A DNA stretch of 35,725 nt, taken from NCBI GenBank assembly GCA_018240325.1, contig JAFEFZ010000306.1, positions 1 through 35,725 of the forward strand, given 5' to 3'. A program made the position numbers and the translations under genes. Shown here piece by piece: positions 1 to 7,606 of this stretch (within the stretch, counting starts at the first letter, position 1; each line of letters opens with the position of its first letter). The DNA is from Pseudomonadota bacterium (GTDB lineage: Bacteria; Pseudomonadota; Gammaproteobacteria; Burkholderiales; Burkholderiaceae_C). The notes below the pieces were generated by a model. The model ran no database searches, was not told the DNA's origin, and saw only the letters and a program-made list of their open reading frames with translations.

Positions 1-2
1 CC

Positions 3-593
3 ACCTGGACGGCCTGGGTCGCGCCGCGCACCCTGAAGCCGGCCGAAGCCGCGCAGCATCTCGGCATCGACGAGGCCGATCTGCGCAGCGTCAACCGCAT
101 CCCGGCGGGCATGGTGATCAAGGCCGGATCGACGCTGCTGGTGCCGCGCCAGGGCCGACACAACGCCGACGTCCCCGAGGCCGTGGCCGACAACGCGACG
201 ATGCAGCTCGCACCCGACCGCCCGCCGGGCAAGCGCATCACGCTGCGCGCCGGCAGGTCGGGGCTGTCGGTGGCGGCGATCGCGCACCGCTATGGCGTCG
301 GCTCCGACCAGGTCGCGCAGTGGAACGGCGTGCCGCCGACGGCCGTGTTCAAGTCCGGGCAGACGATCGTGGTCTACAAGCCGGTGGCGGCCGGGCCGGC
401 GCGCACGGCCGCGCGGCCGGCATCGCGCAGCGCCGCGGCCAAGCCGGCCGCCGCGGCAGGCCGATCGGCTGCCGCCAAGGCCCCGGCCGCCGCGAGCGCC
501 AAGTCGGGCAGCCGGGCTCCGGTGGCCGCGAACAAGGCGCCGCAGCGCCCGATCGCCAGCAGCAACGGCACGCGCCGCGAAGCCCGGCTGTAG
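3..593 (+). CDS. mltD: Membrane-bound lytic murein transglycosylase D, C-terminal part (5' end outside window)
   Basis: The frame is open from base 3 with no start in the window, so this is the C-terminal 196 residues of a longer protein. The visible start reads TWTAWVAPRTLKPAEAAQ, then LGIDEADLRSVNRIP and AGSTLLVPR, the segment that follows the catalytic domain in MltD-type enzymes. A LysM peptidoglycan-binding repeat lies at about 222-380 (ITLRAGRSGLSVAAIAHRYG, then QVAQWNG and SGQTIVVYKP). The last 65 or so residues are a low-complexity Ala/Lys/Arg/Pro tail with no recognisable fold. MltD-family enzymes cleave the MurNAc-GlcNAc bond of the sacculus and form 1,6-anhydro ends. The catalytic SLT domain is not in view, so activity cannot be judged. 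It converges on recR across 46 bases. The family call is good; the exact mltD symbol is an inference from the tail. Confidence 0.8.
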   Translation, partial: TWTAWVAPRTLKPAEAAQHLGIDEADLRSVNRIPAGMVIKAGSTLLVPRQGRHNADVPEAVADNATMQLAPDRPPGKRITLRAGRSGLSVAAIAHRYGVGSDQVAQWNGVPPTAVFKSGQTIVVYKPVAAGPARTAARPASRSAAAKPAAAAGRSAAAKAPAAASAKSGSRAPVAANKAPQRPIASSNGTRREARL

Positions 594-639
594 GGGGCCG
601 CGCAACTGCACCACCGGCGGCGCACGCGCGGCGCGCGCT

Positions 640-1230
640 TCAGCGCCGATCGACCAGCGCGTGCGCGATCGTGCTCAGATCGACGTATTCGAGGTCGCTG
701 CCCGCCGGCACACCGCGCGCGAGCCGCGTGACCTTCAACCCGCGTGCGCGCAGCGCCTCGGCCAGCACATGCGCGGTGGCCTCGCCTTCGGCGCTGAAGC
801 CGGTGGCGAGGATCACTTCCGCGACCGTGCCGTCGGCAGCGCGCTGCAGCAGCGGCTGCACGCCGATGTCGTGCACGCCGATGCCGTCGAGCGGGCTCAG
901 GCGCCCCATCAGCACGAAATACAGGCCGCGGTAGCTGTTGCTGCGCTCCAGCGCCGCCAGATCGGCGGGCGTCTCCACCACGCACAGCAGCCGCGGGTCG
1001 CGGCCGGGATCGCGGCAGATCGCGCACAGGTCGTGCTCGGTGAAGGTGTGGCAGCGCGCGCAGTGGTGCAGCCGCAGCGCGGACCGCTCCAGCGCCTGCG
1101 CCAGCCGCGCAGCGCCCTGGCGGTCGTGCTGCAGCAGGTGGTAGGCCATGCGCTGCGCCGACTTGGCCCCCACGCCGGGCAGGCGGCGCAAGGCCTCCAC
1201 CAGCTCGTCGAGTACCTGCTCGCCGCCCAT
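640..1230 (-). CDS. recR: Recombination mediator protein RecR
   Basis: At 196 residues it is close to the usual length of about 200. It has an N-terminal helix-hairpin-helix ([20 protein letters not shown], residues 14-33), a four-cysteine zinc motif (C57, C60, C69, C72) and a Toprim domain starting near [14 protein letters not shown]. With RecO it loads RecA onto SSB-coated single strands during gap repair. It is the last gene of a dnaX-ybaB-recR operon and starts 33 bases after the ybaB stop. The ATG at 1230 has no strong Shine-Dalgarno sequence, so translation may be coupled to ybaB. The order dnaX-ybaB-recR is shared with E. coli and many other bacteria, which supports all three names. 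Confidence 0.96.
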   Translation of the reverse strand: MGGEQVLDELVEALRRLPGVGAKSAQRMAYHLLQHDRQGAARLAQALERSALRLHHCARCHTFTEHDLCAICRDPGRDPRLLCVVETPADLAALERSNSYRGLYFVLMGRLSPLDGIGVHDIGVQPLLQRAADGTVAEVILATGFSAEGEATAHVLAEALRARGLKVTRLARGVPAGSDLEYVDLSTIAHALVDRR

Positions 1231-1263
1231 CGACCGGGCATCCGCCGCGCGGGAGCGCCCGGC

Positions 1264-1590
1264 TCAGAACGGCAGCTTCATGCCCGGCGGCAGCGCCAGC
1301 CCGGCGGTGAGCTTGCCGAGCTTTTCCTGGCTCAAGGCCTCGGCGCGGCGCAGGCCGTCGTTGAACGCCGCGGCGATCAGGTCCTCGAGCATGTCCTTGT
1401 CTTCGGCGAGCAGGCTCGGGTCGATGGCGACCCGGCGCACGTCGTGCTTGCAGGTCATCACCACCTTCACCAGCCCTGCGCCCGACTGGCCTTCGACTTC
1501 GAGGGTGGCGAGCTCGTCCTGCGCGCGCTTCAGGTTGTCCTGCATGGCCTGGGCCTGCTTCATCAGCCCGGCGAGCTGGTTCTTCATCAT
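1264..1590 (-). CDS. ybaB: Nucleoid-associated protein, YbaB/EbfC family
   Basis: This is a 108-residue protein of the YbaB/EbfC family: small homodimeric DNA-binding proteins with an alpha-beta-alpha tweezer fold. The N-terminal helix [20 protein letters not shown] and the family core ([20 protein letters not shown], then IDPSLL and [17 protein letters not shown]) are plain. Two adjacent ATGs at 1590 and 1587 are possible. An AAGGA sits nine to ten bases before the first, which I used. It lies 16 bases after the dnaX stop and 33 before recR, so the three genes are surely cotranscribed. Its physiological role is not settled in the literature; nucleoid organisation and gene regulation have been proposed in other species. 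Confidence 0.95.
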   Translation of the reverse strand: MMKNQLAGLMKQAQAMQDNLKRAQDELATLEVEGQSGAGLVKVVMTCKHDVRRVAIDPSLLAEDKDMLEDLIAAAFNDGLRRAEALSQEKLGKLTAGLALPPGMKLPF

Positions 1591-1606
1591 CGTCTGCGTT
1601 CCTTCG

Positions 1607-3526
1607 CTACAAGGGTTTGATCGAACCGGGCACGATGCGCGCGGTCTTGAACTGCGCCATCAGCGCCTGCACCAGCGGGTCGTCGCGGATCGTCTGCTCG
1701 GCCCGGCGCTGGCGTGCGGCGCGCTCGGCCGCATCGCGCCGGGCCGGCGAATCGCCGGGCGCGCCGGCCAGCAGCTGCAGCCGCACCGGATGCCCGAGTT
1801 CGGCCTGCAATGCCGCCGCGAGCTTGTCGCGCAGCGCATCGGTGCGCAGCGATTCGCGCTCGACGCGCAACTGCCAGCACGGCGGCTGCGCCGTGTCGTC
1901 CACCGTCTCCAGCCCGGCCTGCCAGGCCAGTTCGCGCACCAGCGCCGCGATTGCGCCGGCAGCGGCCAGCCGCTCGACCAGCGCCCGCCACTGCCCGCCC
2001 AGCGCGGTGGGCACCAGCGCCGCAGGCGCATCGGGCGGCCTGGCCGCCGCCGGCACCGCCAGCGCCGGCGCCGAAGCCGCGCGCAGCGCGGCACTCGCCG
2101 GCGGCGCCGCGGCGTCATCGGGCGGGTTTTCCTCGACCCAGGGCGGCGGCTCGCCGAGCACAGGCTGCGCGTGCGCTTTGGCGGACGGCATCGGCGGCTG
2201 CGCGGCCGCAGGCGCCGATGCAGCGGCACCGCGCGGCGGCGCAGGCTCGCAGACGGCCGGCGCGGCCGGGGCCGCCGCCGGCGATGCGGCAGCGGCGGTG
2301 CGCTGCGCGCGATGCCCGCCGAACGGCGCGGAACTCGGCAGTGCGGAACTCGACGCAGCGTCACCCTGCGCTGCCGCAGCCGCCGGCACGGCCGTCGGCG
2401 GCGAAGCAGCAGGCGCTGCCGCCTCGGCCGCCGGCGCGAAGGCCAGCATGCGCAGCAGCACCATGGTCAGCGCCGCGTACTCGTCGGCCATCAACGCCAG
2501 CTCGCCCCGGCCCTGCAGCACGATGCTGTACAGCAACTGGGTCTCGTCGGGCGGCAGCAGCGGCGCCAGCCGGCGCGGGTCTTCGTGATCCGGATCCTCG
2601 GCGTCGAGCGCTCCCGGCACCGCCTGCTCGACTGCCATGTGCTGCAGCAGCAGCGCCATCGACTCCAGCGTGCCCTCGGCCGACAACCCCAGGCCGCGCA
2701 GCAGCTCCACGCGCCGCAGCAGCGCCGGGCCGTCGCGCTGCGCGACCGCCTCGACCAGCGCCGCCACGTGGGTTCCGTCGACACTGCCGAGCATCGCGCG
2801 CACGCCGGCCTCGTCGAAACGCCCGCCGCCGTAGGCGATGGCCTGATCGGCGAGCGACAACGCATCGCGCATCGAGCCGCGCGCCGCCCGGGCCAGCAGC
2901 CGCAGCGCGGCGGCGTCGTGCGCCACGGCTTCGGAGCGCAGGATGTGTTCGAGATGCGCGGCCACCACCTGCGGCGCCATCGGCCGCAGGTTGAACTGCA
3001 GGCAGCGGCTCAGCACGGTGGGCAGCATCTTCTCCGGGTCGGTGGTGGCCAGCACGAACTTCAAGTACTCGGGCGGCTCCTCCAGGGTCTTCAGCAGCGC
3101 GCTGAATGCGTCCTTCGTCAGCTGGTGCGCCTCGTCGATCATGAAGACCTTAAAGCGGCCGATTCCTGGCTTGTAGGCGGCGCGGTCGATCAGCTCGCGC
3201 GCCTCGTCGATGCCGCGGTTGGACGCGGCGTCGAGCTCGATGTAGTCGATGTAGCGGTCCTCGTCGATCTCGACGCAGGCGCTGCACACGCCGCAGGGCT
3301 CGGCGGTGATGCCGCCGCGGCCGTCGGCGCCGGTGCAGTTCAGGCACTTGGCGAGGATGCGCGACACCGTGGTCTTGCCGATGCCGCGCGTGCCGGTGAA
3401 CAGATACGCGTGGTGCAGCCGCTGCTGCGCGAGTGCATTGGCCAGCGCGCGCACCACGTGCTCCTGCCCCACCATCTGCGCGAAACTGCGCGGCCGGTAC
3501 TTGCGCGCGAGCACGACATAGGACAT
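1607..3526 (-). CDS. dnaX: DNA polymerase III subunits tau/gamma
   Basis: The clamp-loader ATPase of the replicase, 639 residues from the ATG at 3526 ([15 protein letters not shown], the family's standard start). Another in-frame ATG lies three codons upstream at 3535. Walker A is GTRGIGKT (residues 45-52). The zinc ligands are C64, C78, C81 and C84. Walker B is DEAH (131-134) and the sensor-1/SRC motif follows LATTDPEK (SRC at 173-175). Domains I-III end near residue 370. They are followed by a long Ala/Pro-rich linker and a C-terminal tau-type domain ending [15 protein letters not shown]. The presence of that C-terminal domain means full-length tau is made. I saw no A-rich slippery site like the one that produces gamma in E. 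coli, so a separate gamma form is not supported here. It diverges from the PurM-like gene. Confidence 0.95.
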   Translation of the reverse strand: MSYVVLARKYRPRSFAQMVGQEHVVRALANALAQQRLHHAYLFTGTRGIGKTTVSRILAKCLNCTGADGRGGITAEPCGVCSACVEIDEDRYIDYIELDAASNRGIDEARELIDRAAYKPGIGRFKVFMIDEAHQLTKDAFSALLKTLEEPPEYLKFVLATTDPEKMLPTVLSRCLQFNLRPMAPQVVAAHLEHILRSEAVAHDAAALRLLARAARGSMRDALSLADQAIAYGGGRFDEAGVRAMLGSVDGTHVAALVEAVAQRDGPALLRRVELLRGLGLSAEGTLESMALLLQHMAVEQAVPGALDAEDPDHEDPRRLAPLLPPDETQLLYSIVLQGRGELALMADEYAALTMVLLRMLAFAPAAEAAAPAASPPTAVPAAAAAQGDAASSSALPSSAPFGGHRAQRTAAAASPAAAPAAPAVCEPAPPRGAAASAPAAAQPPMPSAKAHAQPVLGEPPPWVEENPPDDAAAPPASAALRAASAPALAVPAAARPPDAPAALVPTALGGQWRALVERLAAAGAIAALVRELAWQAGLETVDDTAQPPCWQLRVERESLRTDALRDKLAAALQAELGHPVRLQLLAGAPGDSPARRDAAERAARQRRAEQTIRDDPLVQALMAQFKTARIVPGSIKPL

Positions 3527-3600
3527 ACAGGCCATTCTACGGGCCGGCTCCCGCCCGACAGGCGCGCGCGCAGTGGCCGTCCGCCCCGCGGCGTGCGCGC

Positions 3601-3609
3601 CGATAATCG
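3601..3609. promoter_or_regulatory. Symmetrical -10 element shared by dnaX and the PurM-like gene
   Basis: CGATAATCG is a palindrome around one central base. Read on the plus strand it gives GATAAT (3602-3607), predicting a start near 3614 for the PurM-like gene (ATG 3681). Read on the minus strand it gives GATTAT, predicting a start near 3596 for dnaX (ATG 3526). No good -35 hexamer is visible on either side. It is a prediction from position and symmetry only. Confidence 0.45.
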
Positions 3610-3680
3610 CGCGGCGCCGGCCTGCGGCGCATGCGCTGCGCGCCGGCGCCGTCCCTATCGTTGATGCCACGTCCGTCCGC

Positions 3681-4808
3681 ATGTCCGCCCCGCCCTCCGG
3701 CACTGCCGCGCCCGCGCTCGACTACCGCGCCGCCGGCATCGACTACGACCTGATCGACCCGCTGAAGGTGGCCGCGCAGCGCAGCGCCGCCGCCACCGCG
3801 GCGCAGCTGCACGGCCACGGCTTCGCCGAAGTCGCGGCCTCGCGCGGCGAATCGGCCTACGTCATCGACGTCGGGCCGTTCTACTTGGCGAGCATCGTCG
3901 AATGCCTGGGCAGCAAGGCACTGGTCGCCGACGAGATGGCGCGGCTGACCGGGCGCAGCTGGTACGACGCGATCGCGCAGGACACGATCGCGATGGCGGT
4001 GAACGACTTGATCACCGTCGGCGCGACGCCGCTGGTGGTCCAGGCCTACTGGGCGGCCGGCGGCTCCGAGTGGTTCGCCGACCGCGAGCGCGCGCAGGCG
4101 CTGGTCGCCGGCTGGCAGCGCGCCTGCGAGGCCTGCGGCATCGCCTGGGGCGGCGGCGAGACCCCGGCGCTGGCCGGCATCGTCGAAGCCGGCCGCATCG
4201 ACCTGGCCGCGGCCTGCACCGGCATCGTCAACCCGAAGTCGCGGCTGACGCTGGGCGAGCGCCTGGGGCCGGGCGATGCGATCGTGCTGGTGGCCTCCAG
4301 CGGCATCCACGCCAACGGGCTGAGCCTGGCGCGCAAGCTGGTCGAGCGGCTGCCCGGCGGCTGGCTGAGCGAGGTCTCGCCCGGGCTGAGCTACGGCGCC
4401 GCGCTGCTCGCGCCCACCGTGCTCTACGCGCCGCTGACCGAGGCGCTGCACCGCGCCGGCATCACGCCGCACTACGCCGCCAACATCACCGGCCACGGCT
4501 GGCGCAAGCTGCTGCGCCACCCGAAGCCGCTGCGCTACCGCATCGATTGCGTGCCCGAGGTGCCTGCGGTGCTGCGCTTCATCCAGCAGCACGCCGGGCT
4601 GGGCGACCACGAGGCCTACGGCACGCTCAACATGGGCGCCGGCTTCGCGCTGTACGTCGCCGCCGCCGACGCGGCGCGCACGGTGGAGGTTGCCGCGGCC
4701 TGCGGGCTGCAGGCGCTGGTCGCGGGGCACGTCGAGGCGGGGGAAAAGGAATTGCGGGTCGAGCCGCTGGGGCTGCACTACGACGCCGGCGAGCTGCAGT
4801 TGCGCTGA
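3681..4808 (+). CDS. PurM/AIR-synthase family paralogue of unknown substrate
   Basis: A 375-residue protein that aligns by motif with PurM (phosphoribosylformylglycinamidine cyclo-ligase): YRAAGIDYD near residue 15, AVNDL (106-110), WGGGET (156-161), SSGIHANG (206-213), LLAPT (242-246), ITGHGW (269-274) and TLNMGAG (315-321). The PurM phosphate/ATP motif DGVGTK is replaced by ECLGSK (74-79), and PurM's LTGGGF by ITGHGW. It is therefore probably not the housekeeping AIR synthase but a diverged paralogue of the PurM/SelD/ThiL/HypE superfamily. SelD is unlikely because its N-terminal Cys/Sec-Gly-Cys motif is missing. I chose ATG 3681; the frame stays open back to 3573, but those codons look non-coding and overlap the promoter. 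It lies between dnaX and ffs. Substrate unknown. Confidence 0.75.
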   Translation: MSAPPSGTAAPALDYRAAGIDYDLIDPLKVAAQRSAAATAAQLHGHGFAEVAASRGESAYVIDVGPFYLASIVECLGSKALVADEMARLTGRSWYDAIAQDTIAMAVNDLITVGATPLVVQAYWAAGGSEWFADRERAQALVAGWQRACEACGIAWGGGETPALAGIVEAGRIDLAAACTGIVNPKSRLTLGERLGPGDAIVLVASSGIHANGLSLARKLVERLPGGWLSEVSPGLSYGAALLAPTVLYAPLTEALHRAGITPHYAANITGHGWRKLLRHPKPLRYRIDCVPEVPAVLRFIQQHAGLGDHEAYGTLNMGAGFALYVAAADAARTVEVAAACGLQALVAGHVEAGEKELRVEPLGLHYDAGELQLR

Positions 4809-4920
4809 CGGCCGGCTCGGCACGCGGGCACACGAGCCCGGCCGGCACCGAGCGCGGCAGCGCTTGCAGCACCTGCGCCGGCCGCACCGGTACCGGCCGT
4901 CAGCTGCATCGGCCGTCACC

Positions 4921-4926
4921 TACAAT
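4921..4926 (+). promoter_or_regulatory. -10 box of ffs
   Basis: TACAAT ends eight bases before the first base of the folded 4.5S RNA (4934), exactly where a sigma-70 -10 box should lie. The -35 region (about 4898-4903) is poor. The tight fit to the RNA's 5' end supports both calls. Confidence 0.65.
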
Positions 4927-4933
4927 CGGCCGC

Positions 4934-5028
4934 GACGGGCCTCCTCGCATGGAAGCGCGGCCAACCGGGTCAGGTCGGGAACGAAGCAGCCCTAACCGTT
5001 GTGACCAGTGCCGGGGGTAAGGCTCGTC
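4934..5028 (+). ncRNA. ffs: 4.5S signal recognition particle RNA (small bacterial type)
   Basis: The conserved apical loop is intact: AGGTC, then a GGAA tetraloop (4978-4981) closed by G4977-C4982, then GAAGCAGCC. The outer ends pair over nine positions (GACGGGCCT 4934-4942 with AGGCTCGTC 5020-5028, one G-U pair), which sets the ends of about a 95-nucleotide hairpin RNA. It binds Ffh and directs nascent membrane proteins to FtsY. A -10 box sits just upstream. No intrinsic terminator with a T run follows, so the 3' end is probably made by processing or another mechanism. The last two bases overlap the stop codon of the opposing HDOD gene. Confidence 0.93.
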
Positions 5029-6847
5029 ACCCTTCCCGCATCTGCGCACCGCGGCCGGGCTCTTCCGGCTCGCCGGGATCGCCGGCAGCGCCCGGACCCG
5101 GATTGCGCGTCGCCGCCGGCGTCAGTCCGAGCGCCTGCTCGAGATCGCGCAAGGTCAGCCGCAGCACGCGCGCGTAGCGTTGGGCAACGCGCCGCAGCGC
5201 CGCCTGCCGCGCAGGGCCGTCGAGCAGCATCGCGTCGCCGCACTCGTTCGCACAGCTGGCCACCGCGCGCAGCACGGCATCGTCACAGCCGGCGCTGCGC
5301 GGCGGCGTGTCGACCGGCAGCCGGCGCAGCAGCGGCAGCGCCGCATCGTCAAGACCCCATTCGCGCGCGACGGCCGCGCCCAGCGTCTCCAGGTCGCAGC
5401 CCAGCACGGCGCAGGCGGCCGACACTTCGTCCATGCCCGGCTGCGCCTCGCCGCGCGCGTCCGGCAGGGATTGCATCAGCCGCTCGATCTGGCGCATCTC
5501 GTCGGGCAGGTGATAGGCGCAGACCAGACGGCCAAGGTTCTGCAGCAGCGCGATCAGCCCGACGACCTCGTCGTCGTAGCCGGGCGGGCGCAATGCACGG
5601 GCCCAGCCGGCCGCGCGCTGCGCCTGCTCGATCCGCCGCGCGAGCACCTGCGCCGAACCGCTGTCGAGCGGGCCGGGCCAGTCGCGCAGGCCGAGCGCGA
5701 CGCGGCGCACGCCGTCCAGCCCGATCATCGCGATCGCCCGCCGCACCGTCAGGATCGGCCCATGGCCGGCGGCGTGAAGATCGCGCAGCTGTGCGCTGTT
5801 GACCCAGCGCAGCAGCTCCAGCGACAACCCGACATCCTGCAGCACCAGTTCGGCCAACTCGACGGTGCGCTGCCTGTGCATCAGCGCCAGGCGGGCGACC
5901 CGTTGCGCCGCACCCGGCGCGGCCGGCAGCGTCCCGGCCGCATGCAGCCGGTCGAGCACCAACGCGATCGGGCCGCCGCCGGCTCCGCCTTCGGCCTGCA
6001 GCCAGCCTTCGAGCGCCCGCTGCAGCGCACGCGCACTGCCGTAGCGCTGCCGCGGCTGCCGGTCGGTGGCACGATTGGCGATCGCCCGAAGCGCTTCGGG
6101 AACAGGCCGCGCCGGGTTCCAGGGCAGCCGCACCAGCTCGCGGCCGATCGGCGGCAATCGGTCGGCCAGCGCCGTCACGTCGCCTTCGTCGTCCCACGGC
6201 TTGCCTGCCAGCAACTGTTGCAGCAGCAGGCCCAGCGCCAGCACGTCGTGGCGCGCGGCTGTGCGTTGCGCCTGCAGTTGCAGCGCATCGACATGGGTCA
6301 ACGCGGGCGCGGCCGCCGCGGCACCGGTATCGTCGCCCGGTGCGGCACCCGCCTGCAGCCCGAACAGGCGAGGTACATGATCGTCGCCGAGCAGCACCAG
6401 CTGGGGCTGCAAATCGTGATGCGCCAGCCCGGCATCGTGCGCACTGGCCAGCCCTTCGGCCGCCGCCGCGATGATGCGCACCGCCTCGATCACGCTCGGC
6501 GTCCGGTCGGCGAGCAGCCGCGCGAGCGTCGCGCCTGCACCGCAGGCGTACAGCGCATAGGGCCAGCGCTCGACGCTGCCGGCCTCCAGCAGGCCGGCCA
6601 GGTGCGGGTGCGTGATGCGCCCGGCGCGCCGCACACCGGCCAGCCACGCCTGCACGGCCGCAGCGTCGGCCGGCCGCTCGCGCGGCAGCACGAGCAGCAT
6701 CGGCTCGCCGCGCTGCGGGTCCTGCGCCCGCCAGACCATCGTGCGGCGGCTCTTGCCCTCGAGCGCGGTCAGCACGAAACGGCCGAAGCGGTGCGCGGCC
6801 GGCGCATCGGCGCCGCGTGGCGCCGCGGGTGGTACGCGATCGGACAT
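5027..6847 (-). CDS. Pseudokinase-HDOD fusion protein, signalling role unknown
   Basis: About 606 residues in two parts. Residues about 20-285 follow the layout of a Ser/Thr protein kinase (hinge-like ALYACGAGATLARLL, catalytic-loop-like HHDLQPQLVLL at 143-153). However, the beta-3 lysine is missing (MLLVLP), the catalytic-loop asparagine is Leu and the DFG motif is LFG, so phosphotransfer is unlikely. Residues about 293-480 are an HDOD domain (LVLDRLHAAGTLPAAPG, then VLQDVGLSLELLRWVNS and RRAIAMIGLDGVRRVAL). As usual for HDOD, the metal-binding His-Asp is absent (LLQNLGRL). There is no signal peptide or membrane segment. HDOD proteins are commonly tied to second-messenger, chemotaxis or stress signalling. 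I chose ATG 6847 (AGG seven bases before); ATG 6853 and GTG 6901 are alternatives. It diverges from trxA and converges on ffs. Confidence 0.8.
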   Translation of the reverse strand: MSDRVPPAAPRGADAPAAHRFGRFVLTALEGKSRRTMVWRAQDPQRGEPMLLVLPRERPADAAAVQAWLAGVRRAGRITHPHLAGLLEAGSVERWPYALYACGAGATLARLLADRTPSVIEAVRIIAAAAEGLASAHDAGLAHHDLQPQLVLLGDDHVPRLFGLQAGAAPGDDTGAAAAAPALTHVDALQLQAQRTAARHDVLALGLLLQQLLAGKPWDDEGDVTALADRLPPIGRELVRLPWNPARPVPEALRAIANRATDRQPRQRYGSARALQRALEGWLQAEGGAGGGPIALVLDRLHAAGTLPAAPGAAQRVARLALMHRQRTVELAELVLQDVGLSLELLRWVNSAQLRDLHAAGHGPILTVRRAIAMIGLDGVRRVALGLRDWPGPLDSGSAQVLARRIEQAQRAAGWARALRPPGYDDEVVGLIALLQNLGRLVCAYHLPDEMRQIERLMQSLPDARGEAQPGMDEVSAACAVLGCDLETLGAAVAREWGLDDAALPLLRRLPVDTPPRSAGCDDAVLRAVASCANECGDAMLLDGPARQAALRRVAQRYARVLRLTLRDLEQALGLTPAATRNPGPGAAGDPGEPEEPGRGAQMREG

Positions 6848-6914
6848 GACCATGCCTGTCGGGGCCTCGTCGCCCGTTGCAATTGGAGCGCGCGAGTCCA
6901 CGGCGCGACGGCCG

Positions 6915-6970
6915 GAACTGCGCGGCGAACCCCGTGCAGTTCGCGGCCGCCGGCAGCGCTGTGTCAGAAT
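6915..6970 (+). promoter_or_regulatory. Inverted repeat and -10 candidate upstream of trxA
   Basis: GAACTGC (6915-6921) and GCAGTTC (6936-6942) form a 7-base inverted repeat with a 14-base spacer. It lies in the 173-base region between trxA and the divergent HDOD gene. A CAGAAT at 6965-6970 could be the trxA -10 box, giving a leader of about 45 bases. The repeat could be an operator or just a hairpin; no known consensus is matched. Confidence 0.35.
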
Positions 6971-7020
6971 CGCCGCGTGCCGGCGCGGACAGCGCCAGCG
7001 GTTTCCGGAGGGTGCCCCGC

Positions 7021-7350
7021 ATGAGCAGTGACCTCATCAAGCAAGTGTCCGATTCGTCGTTCGAGACCGAGGTGATCCGGTCAGACAAGCCGGTGCTGGT
7101 CGACTACTGGGCCGAGTGGTGCGGCCCGTGCCGGATGATCGCGCCGATCCTCGACGAAGTGTCCAAGGCCTACGACGGCCGGCTGCAGATCGCGAAGCTC
7201 AACGTCGACGAGAACAACCAGATCCCGGCGAAGTACGGCATCCGCGGCATCCCGACGCTGATGCTGTTCAAGAACGGCGAACTGGCCGCCACCAAGGTCG
7301 GCGCGCTGACCAAGGCGCAGTTGACCGCATTCATCGACGGCCACCTATAA
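7021..7350 (+). CDS. trxA: Thioredoxin 1
   Basis: This 109-residue cytoplasmic disulfide reductase has the active site WCGPC (residues 33-37), the cis-proline loop GIRGIPTLM and the [12 protein letters not shown] strand typical of TrxA. The length matches E. coli TrxA. It passes electrons from thioredoxin reductase to ribonucleotide reductase, PAPS reductase and others. The start ATG 7021 has GGAGG about nine bases upstream. The trxA-rho order is the same as in E. coli. The stop codon lies inside a TATAAT that probably serves rho. Confidence 0.97.
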   Translation: MSSDLIKQVSDSSFETEVIRSDKPVLVDYWAEWCGPCRMIAPILDEVSKAYDGRLQIAKLNVDENNQIPAKYGIRGIPTLMLFKNGELAATKVGALTKAQLTAFIDGHL

Positions 7351-7351
7351 T
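7321..7351 (+). promoter_or_regulatory. Candidate rho promoter overlapping the trxA stop codon
   Basis: TTGACC (7321-7326) and a perfect TATAAT (7346-7351) are separated by 19 bases. The -10 contains the trxA stop TAA. A start near 7358 would give rho a leader of about 250 bases. The spacer is two bases longer than ideal. Confidence 0.5.
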
Positions 7352-7520
7352 CCGCCGCCGAAGCGCCCGGGCGGCCCGATTGCCGGCCGCCGGCGCCTTG
7401 TGAAGCCACCACGCCCCGCCTGCCGCGCTGGCCGCGGCACCGAACGACGGCAACCGTGGATTCGGCCTGATCTTCGAGGGATCGTGTTCTGCGGCACCGC
7501 CACCGGGTCAGCACCCGCGG

Positions 7521-7582
7521 CCGGTCCGTGCGACCGGCTCCCGCCCTCGGCCGAATGATCGACCGCTCCCTTGGCCGGGAGC
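7521..7582 (+). promoter_or_regulatory. Two hairpins in the rho leader
   Basis: CCGGTC/GACCGG (7521-7526 with 7532-7537, loop of 5) and GCTCCC/GGGAGC (7565-7570 with 7577-7582, loop of 6) lie 24-86 bases before the rho ATG. In E. coli, rho is autoregulated by Rho-dependent attenuation in its leader. These hairpins could take part in similar control, but there is no direct evidence here. The gap 7351-7606 contains no other supported gene. Confidence 0.4.
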
Positions 7583-7606
7583 CGTAGCCCGCCGGAACCC
7601 GCCCCG

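Noticed and set aside
2000..2450. Programmed frameshift site for DnaX gamma
   Set aside because: No A-rich heptamer with a following hairpin was seen in the linker-coding region; the repeats there are simple GCG/GCC runs coding for Ala.
1148..3664. An 838-codon open frame on the plus strand opposite dnaX
   Set aside because: Antisense shadow of dnaX and ybaB.
3681..4808. Selenophosphate synthase (selD)
   Set aside because: The N-terminal Cys/Sec-Gly-Cys-Gly-Ala-Lys type motif of SelD is absent, and the motifs fit PurM better.
4809..4860. Intrinsic terminator after the PurM-like gene
   Set aside because: The GC-rich arms pair only with bulges and no T run follows.
7400..7558. A 52-codon GTG-started frame in the rho leader, as a possible RhoL-like leader peptide
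   Set aside because: No Shine-Dalgarno sequence, no similarity to RhoL and no codon bias like the neighbours.
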